From: Glandiceps talaboti
Taxonomy: Eukaryota > Hemichordata > Enteropneusta > Spengelidae
DNA length: 64,000 nt
NCBI RefSeq assembly: GCF_964340395.1
Contig: NC_135554.1
Location: forward strand, 16,838,092 to 16,902,091
Direction: 5' to 3'
Shown: piece after piece, positions 25,201-38,300 of the stretch
Numbering within the stretch: position 1 is the stretch's first letter
How the letters are laid out: each line of letters begins with the position of its first letter
Program-made: the position numbers and the translations under genes
Notes under the pieces: model-generated
Database searches by the model: none
What the model was told of the DNA's origin: nothing
The model's input: the letters and a program-made list of their open reading frames with translations, nothing else

Positions 25201-26217
25201 TTTTTAATATGCATCATAAGCTTTGGCATTTGAAATAATAAATAAACCGACAATATGCATGTTTTGTTTAGAGCTATATGTTAAAGTGTGTTCCATACAC
25301 AAGATACATGATACATACAGGTAGCTTGTGATTGAGTCCTGCCAGTTTTATACCAAGTCCTGTCTCCAAGGTTGTAAAGTGATATGTTAATTGTGCAACA
25401 TCAGCAGCATATGCAGTCTCTGATAAATTGTGTTCCAGTATCGTAGTGAAGAAATCTAACCAGCAGAGTGTTTGTGGAGATGTGTTGACTAGTGGTGATA
25501 TTAAGTGGAAGTATATACAACCTGCCAAGGAAACACATTCAAATACATGTGTATATTGTGGTGAAGGGAACTCAAAAACTGTGGGAACAAGTTGAAATTT
25601 TAGAGATTTTGGGCTCATAGAGGACTATTCTATAAATTCTCGACTGGCCAAATATTTAGCACAGTCTAAAGAATCTCTAATTGGAGATGTCCCTTTAATG
25701 ATTTTGTATCAACTATTTGATATGCACGAGAATGAATATTTGTGGACTCCGGATTCATATTATCAAAATTAATGATATTAGTGAATCCTAATATATTGCT
25801 GACATCTCATCAGCATCATTACACTATAGTATACCCCTGACAATGCTGACAAGTTGGGATTTGCTTCCAAGAAACATTTTAACTCTGTGAGTAAGAATAT
25901 CATTTGATACTATCAAACCCAGAGTCCATGAACATCCAAGAAATGTCTGACTGTGAAATTTTCATGAGATAATTGATGTGTATAAACGTTCTTCCTTAAA
26001 TGTTGAAGACACAGATTTTGTTGTTCAAAATTTAGATGAAAGTTTACATGAGATGAATAACTGATAATACCATCACATGAATGAATAAAGTTTGAAATTA
26101 GGATGAACTTGATCTTGAACGTCAAAAACTTGAATTTCAGCTTCTGGCTGAAAATGTTTATTTTCAGGATTCAGCAAGACTTCTTTTCTCTTGTCTGTAT
26201 CTGTCCATCCATATGTA

Positions 26218-26302
<85 letters not shown>

Positions 26303-29300
26303 ATGTATGTATGTATGTACGTAAGTATGTACGTACGTACGTACGTACTTACGTATGTGTCAGAGTCTGTCTATCTCTCTCTGTGTCTGTCCATATTTCT
26401 GTCCCAATATGTCTCATGCTCTGCCTGTCTCTCACTACGTTTTTCTGCCTTTCTTGTTTTCCTTCACTCTCTCATTTGAAATCAATATCAGATTGCACAG
26501 TATAATCTACACAAAGTTCAGATTATTCTTACCTTTTGGAACTTTGAATTTGTTATCCCGTTTGTACCACAGTATACCTTTAGAATCATCTATTATTTTG
26601 ACAGGGTAGGGGGTGTCTTCCCTATCAGATTCTTTCAAATGAAAATCTCGGGCTGTTGAAAAACAATTACATTAACATTAGCCACCAAAACTACAGGAAT
26701 TCTCCAAATTTCACTCCTGTATATAGAAATCAAAAAAGTACAATGTGACTATGTCTTACATATTACCCACAACTTAAAGACTACAACCCAATTGTTTCTG
26801 TGCTCTGAAGTCATATATTATAGTAGTTCCAAACTAACAGCATAAATATTTAACCTAGTATATTTTGGTAGACTGGCAGATCAGCCGTTGAGGGCGTGGT
26901 CTAATCTACAGTCCTTGCACCATAATGATAAGCCTGGACTGATTACATCATTACAGTATAATATTTCAGCCCCAATAATGTTGACTTGTCATGTGACTGT
27001 AGTAAGCTGCTAGACTGTATTTCAAGTCTTTTAATTCTGCACACATCATTTCACTCTTTAAATTGAACCAAAATGAACACGGTGATACTTTTTAGTATCA
27101 AAATACATCTATCAATATAAATATAGCTATTGATTGGACCCCTACTCACCTATGAATTTATTGGGTACAGGTAGATGCAAGTCTGGGTTGATGTCGAGAT
27201 CTGAAATTCAAAATGGAGAAATATTATTGATTCTACTGTGGTATTTCTTCATCAACATTGAACAAATTCTGCTCTTGAGTTTATCTGTAGTACATTTATT
27301 AGTAAATAACAATTTAACAAAAATAAAGATTGAAGATAGTGAATTCTGAACACATATTACATGAAGATTTAGAATATCAATATAATGTTTGATAACTAAT
27401 AAACCTTTGTTTACTTGAACCTGTCACAGTTAAGGATTTATAAATTTGATACAACATAACTTTGATGAGGCCTAAAAGAAATTGTGTGGTTCCAATTATG
27501 CTCAATTTTAGAATAGGAGGGGGTTGATAGATTTTTGATTTTTTGATCTTTTTTTCCATGTGTGTCTACTTCAGTTAGTTATGTTTTCCGTTGTTTTCCA
27601 TATGGGCTCGGTGTTGTTGGTTTCTTCTCATCAGATGTACAGCCATCACAGATTGGAAGAACAGATTTATATTGTCTTTTAAGTTGATATCAGTTTTTGC
27701 ATCCACTATTTCTGGCGAGACTTCACAATTTTCAAAATTTTCGAGATTTTATTACGTTTTTCTCGAATATGCAAAAAAAAAAAAAAAATTAGGGCAGGTG
27801 GTGAAAAAGTAGGTGGGGGTTGGGTAACCAAAACCAGGCAATTTTTATTTTAGGCCAGAAGGGAGTAGAACTTTAAAAATAAAGTAAATTATTTTGTATT
27901 TATTTTGAAAAATGACTATTCCTCTTTTGACAACATTTGAAGTTTGAACATTTTTTTTTACCTGTATTTACTTGCAAATAGGAAAAATCATAATTATTGA
28001 TTAAATTTACTGCTAAATCTTTTTTAAATTTTCCTAAATGACTTACTCTGCCATGCTTTGCTCCATTGTTCTGGTATTTCTTCAACACTGTACTTAGTCT
28101 GGTACCAGGGTTCAACTTCTTCACATTTACCTTCATGTTTCTTAGATAGTAACATTATATTGGCAGTCTCTGGTGTTAACATGTTGGTTACGTTAGCTAT
28201 CACCTGGTCAGAAATTAATGGTAAAACATTACTTTGGTTATACCTGGTTGCAAAAATGGTCAATTGATATGGTACTTTAGTTAACACAAAGCCAGAAAGG
28301 TCCAGTCAAATATTTTAGACCAAGATAACTTCTTCAGCTGTTACTGTATACGATTCAATAACATAGATTTGTCATATGACCACGTGAGGGCGCTGTATAC
28401 TACCAGATTAAAGTGATAGTTACATTATGCTAATTTAGTTCAAATATCGAGAATGATAAATGTAGAGATGATATCATGACGGAACTAACCTGTTCATTGT
28501 ATTCAAACATCAACTGATCTCCAGTCAGATAATCTTTAGTTGGGAAATATTGCATATTGGTAACAACATCCTGTACATACTCAACAGGGTCACTCTGGAA
28601 ACAGAACACAATTTAAACATTAATTTCCCTACATTTATACATCATGGACTAACCACTGCATAGCTCATATTTCCCTACATCTATAGACAATGAACTGACC
28701 ATTGGCTAGTTAATATTGCCTACATCCATAGACAATGGCCTGACAATTGCATAGCTCATATTTTGACTAACAGTACATTGTATTTGCCAAACTATGCACA
28801 TATTAGCATGTTGGTAATAATACTAGTATCTTGTATTGACGTTATGTAATGGCACGGAGTGACATCGATACACAACAATGGGTAATATCAATAGAATTGT
28901 ACTTTCAAATACAATTGTGAAAATGATTTGGGTTACTTTTTGTTTTATCTTGCATTTGTGCACTATTGTAAAGTTGTGTGGATAATGTTTTTACCGACAT
29001 GTCGCTATATAAATAAACTAATTCTAAAACTATAATTCTACGTAATCTACAGGGTCGTCCCACAAAACACAAAAAATATACACCATATGTATCGACACAT
29101 ACATGTCAATGATTGAATCTATACATATTATTGTACAGTAATAACTCAATATAGGCACTCAGGTAAAATGATTGAATATCTTTATCAAGATGATGATGGA
29201 ATGAATTCTCATAGACAATGGTAAAATGTACTGAATTTGACTTTTATTTGACAGTTGTCAAACATCACTAAAATACCACACAAATAGATTACTCCATATA

Positions 29301-32300
29301 TAAAATGACATAAAAACCAACCTATTCTTGAAAACCAAATACTCAATAATAAGTGTGCTAGATAAACAAACCTGTTCTTGAAAACGAAATTCATTATCTT
29401 CTATAGTCTGGATTTCTTCATATATTCTATGAAACAAAAAGACACAATGAAATTTGTTTTATAATCGACGTGTTTATATATTTTGTAAACCATGACGAAA
29501 ATTGTAGTGGTCACACCACTACAACAGATGCAATGTAAAAATATAATGGTATAAACACATTAAAATACTACCGGAAACCCAGCACTGTTTATCACATTAG
29601 AAGTAAATTTTAATCAACTTATCAACATCTCAGTAGTAAATACAGAACCTGTTATCATTGAAGGCGTGAAAGTTTTTGAAATTTGGTTAGGCGTGCGAAA
29701 ATGAAGTTCAGGAAACGCATTGATGCCAGACCCCCCTCTCCCTAAACGAACCAAGTTCATTTATTGAGTTTGTGTGACATTGCGTGATACTTGTGGATTC
29801 ATCTTTTCAACATAATATCCTTATGTTCATCCAGTATAGTACATATCATACTTTAGAATTAAAATTGATACCTCGTGTTCATCTTGTTCAAGTAAACCAT
29901 CTTGATGGTAATACTGTACAAATCAAATCAAATCAAATTCGGGTTGCCACAGCAACATCACCATCACATATCTCACCTTCTCTGAGGACCTTGTGTTTGC
30001 AGCATTTTTATGTACTGGAAGATGATTGAAATGACCTGAAAATGAATTCCAAAAATTGTGATTATATTCATGTGACTAGACTACCTTAACTCAGTTGTGG
30101 ATGGGCGCTGAAAGAATGTTGTGTTTCCCTCAAGTAAACCTCTGGTCATGAGGGTATTTATTAAAATTCATTTGAATCCTTTTTGCGCAGCAAGGAACAT
30201 TATCACCAACAATTACTGGTTTATTTGGCATGTTTATGAGGAAAGGGTTAATCACAGTCTCTCTGTCATAGGGAACTATTACAATATGTGAGATACATGG
30301 ACAAAATGTAAATACAGACATATTTGTTTTCTGTAAATAGATTTTACCTTCCTGTATTTTTCTTTAACGGCCTACTCCGCATATAAATAGAGCTTGGATT
30401 AAGATGGCACTCATTATGCTAGATGACTTTGACTATGTAACACGCTCACAAAGCTCATGGGGTACCGTACCTATAAAACTGCCATTTTAGAGAGTATTAC
30501 AGATGTGTTATCTCCAACGTTGGACTACAGTATTATTAATATTCTGGAAAGAAATCTGTCACTGTATTTTTGGAAATCAGTTATGTTTCGAGACTGCATT
30601 CGTGAAAATGTTGGCCTGATACATGTTGCAAGTGTCAAGACACTGACCTGGGATTGAAAATTAGCCCTTTCACCATCATAAATCTCTTTCTGACTGAAAA
30701 TATCACCCTTACTTCTCCTGGATACTGTCACAGCTGTCATCTGTAAATGCTGCTGTCATAAAAACCAGAATCATACTTACCTCTCCAAGATTTTCATAGC
30801 CATCATCTGTAAGGGTTGCTGTCACAGAAAACACCGCATGTGTTGAGTTACTCTCAAAACCAGAATCATCATTACCAGAGTAAAGTTCTAATGCCCAATA
30901 TCTACAATGCACAGAAATGGATAATTAGTGTTGCCATGGTTCCTAGAGGCATTTTGTTTCCCCGGTTGACCATTATTATATACAGAAGCCATAGTTGTTA
31001 TACCATTATCACCTCAATGATCTACCTATGGTGGGGAGATGGGGGGGGGGGGGGAAGCTTTAGGGAGGGTATGGATGATTTTGTAGAGGAGGAATATCAT
31101 AGGTACAGTTTGAGAAGTGTGTATGTAGGGGGAGGGCAGTGATTGTGTATGTAGGGGGAGGGCAGTGAGAGAAAATCAGACAGAGATAGAGACAGACACA
31201 GACAAACTGAAAGACAGACATTTAGTCTAAAGAACAAAACATATATTATTGGCCGAGATACTAGGAGAATACAGTGGTAAGGAAACATGTTAGCCTATCA
31301 TTCTTTGTAAGATCAAAAACACAGTGAGGTACATCACTTACTTTTTCTTGAGTAATGCCAGAATACTACCACTACCTTCATGGCCAGTTAACCAAGATAA
31401 GTAATGCAAGGGTTTGATTCTGTCGAAAGATTAATAAAAAGAACATAAAATGTTGTAAAATACAAGTTTTTATTTGATGGGATCTAACACACAACTTTTA
31501 TTACTCTAAGTAGATTTACAATAAATACAGCCAGGTTTGTGAACAACATGATGACAAATAAAAACAATGGATGGTCATAACAACCCTTTATACTTCCTCA
31601 ACTCCCGGGGGGTACATACAATCCATTGCAGCCTCTGTAACTTAAGTGCTTAGGGTTAATCCATTGCAGTTACCTCTATCCTACCAGGTCCCAATTATAC
31701 GGTACATATCTGCAACTTGGAAAAATCTCAGAAAATTTTTTGAAAATCACCAACTTGTTAACTTAACTGTCCAAAAGATGGGGGCCAAAGTCAAACGTGT
31801 ATTCAAAGATGGGGTCAAACCTCTGAAATAAATCTTGATAATCAAGAGTCAAGAATCTATGAGTTGAAAAAGGGGTCAAAACCATGGTACAAATGTGAGT
31901 ATTTACCTGTAGTGGTGTAGTAAGGATGGTAATGCCCACGTTATCTCTACTTGATCAATGTTCTTGACTGGTACCACTGTAAGACATTCAACACAGTATT
32001 GGTTAGATTTTGTATTGGAACATAATTGTGAAATAATATATACGCATAGTAAATTACATCAGACCTTTAGACAGTGGAGGGGATCCACTCTCTATGACTA
32101 GATTATGTATGTATCATCCCAACACATTCACATACATGCCTTTATTAGTAACAACACAACAGTTAACCACAATGACTATAAAACTGTTATCAAGGCTAAT
32201 ACAATGTATGTGTAGACGACTCTACTTACATTTATAAAGTTGGTGGAACTTTGGTGTGACGAATGGATTGACTTCATCACTGAACGAAGGGCTTGGTAAA

Positions 32301-35300
32301 TTACTGGAAGCAGAACACACAAACAAACAATTAAGTCACAGAACTGTGTATTTCAGAAAGAAAAATTCTTGACTCAAGGATATTGTGATAGCGAAACCTG
32401 CATTCAAAACATATGACCTACTTACACATCAGTTACTAAATAAAAAAATATAAGCATTCAATTTCAAATTCACTAGTGTCTTGCTTTTACCTACACTATA
32501 TTGTCATTATTAATATCATGTATCTGTTGGCGTCTCTGGACTCCTAGTATGATAGTCTGTCGTTCCACACCAATCAGCCAAAAAGAAAACTGATTAACCT
32601 CTTTAAGCTTCAATAGATAGTTTGACACTGTTAAAAAAGTATACATACATGCCAGGGTGTAACAACTTGCACTAAAATAGAATCTGTACTCACTTATTAG
32701 GAATTTTACAAAAGATTTCTCTGACCCATTCTTCCAGTGTATCTAATGTTTCTGTAATCAAAACACATCAAATAGATTGATACTGTGTAACATGTTATGA
32801 TAAATATACCAAATGTTTTAGATACATATAATATTGTACTGGCGTGCAAAAGTATACAAGTAATGCACTTCCTAACAAGAAGTAAAATCAACAAAGTTTT
32901 GAATAACAATTCTATGATAGTTAGAAGTAAAATAACCGTGAGCACACGACACATCAAATGTAAAAACCGTATTCATAGATACAACTAAACACAGTTAATG
33001 TTTTCATTTGAAGCTATAGTTTGAGCTGGCCACCCATGTGGTTGTCGACATCCTAATCTTGAATAACTAAGAGCAATGAACAGTAACGGCATTTCAGTGC
33101 AAGTAACGAACAAGCCCCAGTTTGATCATGTTTTGTCCAAAATTGTATATACCATGTATAAATATCAATTTTCTTTCACAACACATGTATTCTGATTTCT
33201 AAGAAATTCACATGTCCACACATCCCAAATTTACTAGTGGTCACTAATACAATAGTATTGTGGGAAAAACTTAGAGAATGTGTGGTAACTTAGTGTCTGC
33301 TGTCTTTATGCTACAATAATCTGGCCCTCACTTCCTGCCACCAAACAACTTATGAACAGCGCACCTAGTGGCCAAACCATGAAATCTTTTACCTTTCCTA
33401 TAACAAGAATATGGCGTATATGAAATCATGTGACTTTGATTTTGTTTGCTTTAGAATCATGTCATCTGCCTACATCCATAATTTCAGGATAATAAGATGT
33501 CCTCTACCTCTAGATTGTACTGCAAGTGTCATATACTGTGCTGAATACATCCTTTTTTGAAAGTCATGTAATCTCTTCTGAACATCTAGATTCTTCTCCA
33601 CTGGATCAGTTTTCAATGTCTTTGTATTTCCTACAAATTCAAGTCAGGGTGAAAAAGGTACAGATGAAAAATAAAACTACAAAATTATATATTACTGTAC
33701 AAGATTATTACCACACTTACGTAGTACATCAATTAAAACACACAATACTAATTTGTCACACAAACACAAAGCCAACCACACTGAATACTATTGGGGTATT
33801 ATTGGCAAGTGAAAGTTATTGATAATAAAATACCTAAATAGTATCACAATCACACACATTTGGACTGAAGTATGATAACCATTTGTATAAAATTACGATA
33901 ACAGCAAGACTATGGGGTTAGGATTACGAATACAAGACTACTGGGGTGTGGGTTAGGGTTAAAGTTTGAATCCCTGTAGGTACAGTCCAGTTACAGATTT
34001 AGTTATAGCATGCATGGTTATACTAGCTATTACAGTAAGATTAGTTCTACATATATGTACCCACATAAATTTCCCCACAGGATGTACTTACACCACATAA
34101 ATTTCCCCATGGGATGTCCATATACTAATACCCCACATAAATTTCCCCATAGAATGTCCATATACTTACACCACATAAATTTCCCAATAGGATGTCCATA
34201 TACTTACCCCACATAAATTTCCCCATAGGATGTCCATATACTAATACCCCACATAAATTTCCCAATAGGATGTCCATATACTTACCCCACATAAATTTCC
34301 CCATAGGATGTCCATCTTTAGCAAATGTTCCAATTAACTGTTGCTTTCTGTGTTCATCAGATGTCAAACTCATCTGAAATTCTACAGTCAACAAAACACA
34401 CAGCAATGAGGTTACATATAGAACAGACATAAACTGTGGAAAGCCTGCAATGGCCTTTTTTACTGCATGATAGTAGACCTTTCTCTGTACGAAAGTGTTC
34501 CTTTTTATATTTTATTGTATTCTATATTGATGTTTGTTATATAAAGATATAATACAAGTTGTAGTACACTAATGCACTTATACTACAAGAGTGTCACCGA
34601 CCATTAAAATACAGGTGCCAGCTCCATACTGATAAGTGACAGTGAATGACACTAATGTATTTCATCTCATCTAACATTCATGCTTTTATTAAACATAGTG
34701 AATTCTCCAATTTAAACATTCTAGAATATTTGTTACATTTTTCTTGAAGAATGATTAGTAAAAATGAATCATAAAGAGTGATGTGTGCAGATTGAAACAG
34801 ATGCTGTTGATACAATGTCTGGTTCCCTGGATACAATTTCTGGTTCCCTGGATACAATATCTGGTTCCCTGGATACAATGTCTGGTTCCCTGGATACAAT
34901 GTCTGATTCCCTAGATACAATGTCTGGTTCCCTAGATACAATGTCTGGTTCCCTAGATACAATGTCTGGTACCCTAGATACAATGTCTGGCTCCCTGGAT
35001 ACAATGTCTGGATCACTGGATACAATGTCTAGTTCCCTAGATACAATGTCTGGTTCCTTAGATACAATGTCTGGTACCCTAGATACAAAGTATGGTTCCC
35101 TATATACAATGTCTGGTTCCTTGGATACAATGTCTGGTTCCCTGGATACAATGTCTGGTACCTAGATAGAATGTCTGGTTCCCTGGATACAATGTCTGGT
35201 TCCCTGGATACAATGTCTGGTACCCTAGATACAATGTCTGGATGACTGGATACAATGTCTGGTACCCTAGATACAATGTTTTGGCTTAATAACACAAACA

Positions 35301-38300
35301 ATGACATGTTTGACTTACCACTATCAACAGCCTCAATTTCTCTGTCTGTACTGTCCTCTTTCATTAATGGTGATATAAAGAACTGTGCAAACCTATCCAG
35401 ACCATCTTTGAAATATTTTGTATGTATATCAAACTGGAATACAGTCTGTAAAATAAATGTCAATTCAAAGTCATTTATTTTGTCAAATCAACTTCTGAAT
35501 AAAAACAAAAAATGGACACAGTTTCAACATCTGTTGTATGGAATGGAAATGTAATTTTGTGGACAAGTTGAGAATAATATTAAACTTTGTCTGTGTTTTG
35601 TACTACAACATGAAGTTTATATTCAATTTGTAGATACTGTATTTATAGTGTTACACAACCTATTTGATTGGTAACATATCTAAACATTAGAGTCATAGTG
35701 GCTAGGTGGTTAGAGTGGTAATCTTTTAACATGTAATCAGCAAATTGCAGCTTAGAACGTCCTCACTGTCACTTGTTTCTGAATAGCTAAAAGTCCTTGG
35801 GCAAGATTTGAACCAAGATTGTGCCCAAGTCAACCCAGCTGTATAATTGGGGACCTGGTAGGATGTAGGTTGTGATGTGAATATTTGAATCCTAGAGACT
35901 GCAATGGATTGTATGCTGACTAGGGATTGAAGAAGTCTACATGACTGTAACTGTTGTGCCACTATAGGTCCATGCCAGGGCCAGAACTGGTAATTGTAAA
36001 GGGCTTTGACAGTGCGGGAGTGTTATTATATTACCAATAACAGTAGATATACATTTATTTTCACATTTTTATTAATCTTTGCCCATTGAAAAATAAAACA
36101 TGCTTTAAATGGAAACAACAAATTGTTGTTGATCGTTCAGTGTACACAGGCTTGATGTCTGTTACAACTACTAGTATAATGACTATATTAGCTATAAACA
36201 ATAACTTACTGTTTCACAGTCTGTACATGCATTGTCATTACCACCATGTTTCTTTGTGAAGTCATCAAAGGAGTTCTCATCAGGGTATTTCTCACTACCC
36301 ATAAATACCACTGAAAAAAGGAACAGAAAGCCAGCCATTATAACCTACATGTATCTGATATAACAGGAAACTAAGAGAACACAAATATCTTTAGCTATTA
36401 GGAGTCATGATGGGTGAATTGTGTGAGTGGCTAACTTGGAATCAGCAGGTTGCAGGTTCAAGCCTCGTAGCTGCCATTTGTTTCAGAATGGCTACAGTCC
36501 TTGGGCAAGAGTTGAACCATGATTGTGCCTCAGTCAACCCAGCTGTATAATTGGGTACCTGGTAGGATAGAGGTTGCAATGTGAATGCTTTAATCACTTA
36601 AAGATATCTTTGAGCTGTGAAGATCAAATTTCATAATATTTTATTTATTCTGCGAATAAGAACTTTATTTAGCACACTATGTTTGGAATACAGATTTTTA
36701 GTTTAATTTTAAGGTTCTCCAATGGATATTTATTTAGTCTTGGTTCAGGCATGTCTTTGAATATCAATCTCATAACAGTGATGAATGACTGACCAGCACT
36801 CAATGAGGTCGGGGAGAACCCTGTGGTGAAGGGCCAGGAAATCTGTACTTACTGTGTTCCAAGAAATGTGCCAATCCAGGAATATCAGCTGGATCAGAAA
36901 AACTACCAATACCAACACACAATGCAGCTGCAGCCTGCAAAATCAAAAACAATTTGAAATGTTGGTGCAATGAAGAAGAAATATTATTAAGCTAGGGAGT
37001 ATGACAAGGAGTAAAGTAAAGGGAATTTGTGATTAAGCTAGGGAGCAATTAAGTTATGGAGTAAAGTAAACTGATGTGTGATACAACATATAAGATCACA
37101 TATTATAGGATACTTTAATACAACTGGGTCAATGTGAAAGTGACTTGATGTAAATTGTGCTTGCCTGTTCAAAATATTTACACTTTGAATATCCAGCTGG
37201 GAAACCATATCATAGACACTGGGATGTTTAACAATACAATTAGGTAAAGTACTAAGCCAGCTGAGTCATCATCATATTCATGTTGACAGCCTACATGTAT
37301 GTGCTGAAATGAAAGATTTCAAAAAAAGAGCTTTTTAAAATACATATAATGCATGATATTAAACAGGAAATTATCTTACCATTTTTTCTGAATTTGTACC
37401 ACTTTTCTTCTTCCTCATATTTCCCTCATCATCAGCATCACCTCTGCCATCTTCATCCCCACTGTCATCCTCTTCCTCATCATCCTCCTCATCACTATAC
37501 TCCATGTCTTCATCATCATCTGTCAAATCACTGCAGTCCTCATCTTCATCAGTACCTTCAACATCATCTTCATCTTCGTGTGGAAATTTCTCTGTTTTAC
37601 TTTTTAAGTCTGAGATGAGCATTGCAGTAAGTCCATTTTCTAATTTTATCACCCTATCATACAAACAAACCAACATTTCAATACACTGTCAATATTCAAT
37701 ATCTGTGAAATTTCTTGCCTCTTCTATGGTAAGCAACCAAATCAAAGCACAAGAGCAATGACTGGATTACGTTTTCAATTCCTAATATTCAAAGAACCTT
37801 GACCTTGGTTGATTTCAGTTATGTCTTCTCTCGACGCCTTTGACTTTGACTACAAGGGGTAGGACCAACTCGGCCCATTGCCAACTCGTCCTATCGCCAA
37901 CTCGGCCCACGTGATTGCCAACTCGGCCCATTCACATGCCAACTCGGCCCATTTACATGCCAACTCGGCCCACGTACGTCATGACGAAAATGTTTGTGTC
38001 ATTTAAAGCCAAGGTCTTGAGTCGATGACGTGATAATATCAAATACTAGTAATATTCATATAATCAGAGAAAAAATCCTTTGCTCCAAGCACCGACATCG
38101 GTATACTACTACTACTTGTAAAGACACTATGGATTGACATACTAGTACATATACAATGTAGATCGCATGAATTTACTGAAGGACTAAATATCTATAGTCA
38201 AGTTGGCAGAGAGTGGGCCGAGTTGGCAGACGGTGGGCCGAGTTGGTGGGCCGAGTTGGAAATGTGCACCGACTACAATAGTCTGAGATGACCAAATGCT

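Noticed and set aside
34061-35279. CRISPR-like array of regularly spaced repeats
   Set aside because: The units are contiguous minisatellites without unique spacers, and the locus is an animal gene intron.
34785-35463. Open frames with DTMSGSL (+) and LYPGNQT (-) repeats
   Set aside because: A stop-free 21-bp minisatellite in an NRDC intron. Only 35319-35445 on the minus strand is a real exon.
35690-36605. tRNA genes suggested by A- and B-box-like motifs
   Set aside because: No cloverleaf could be drawn, and the shared downstream body marks them as SINE copies.
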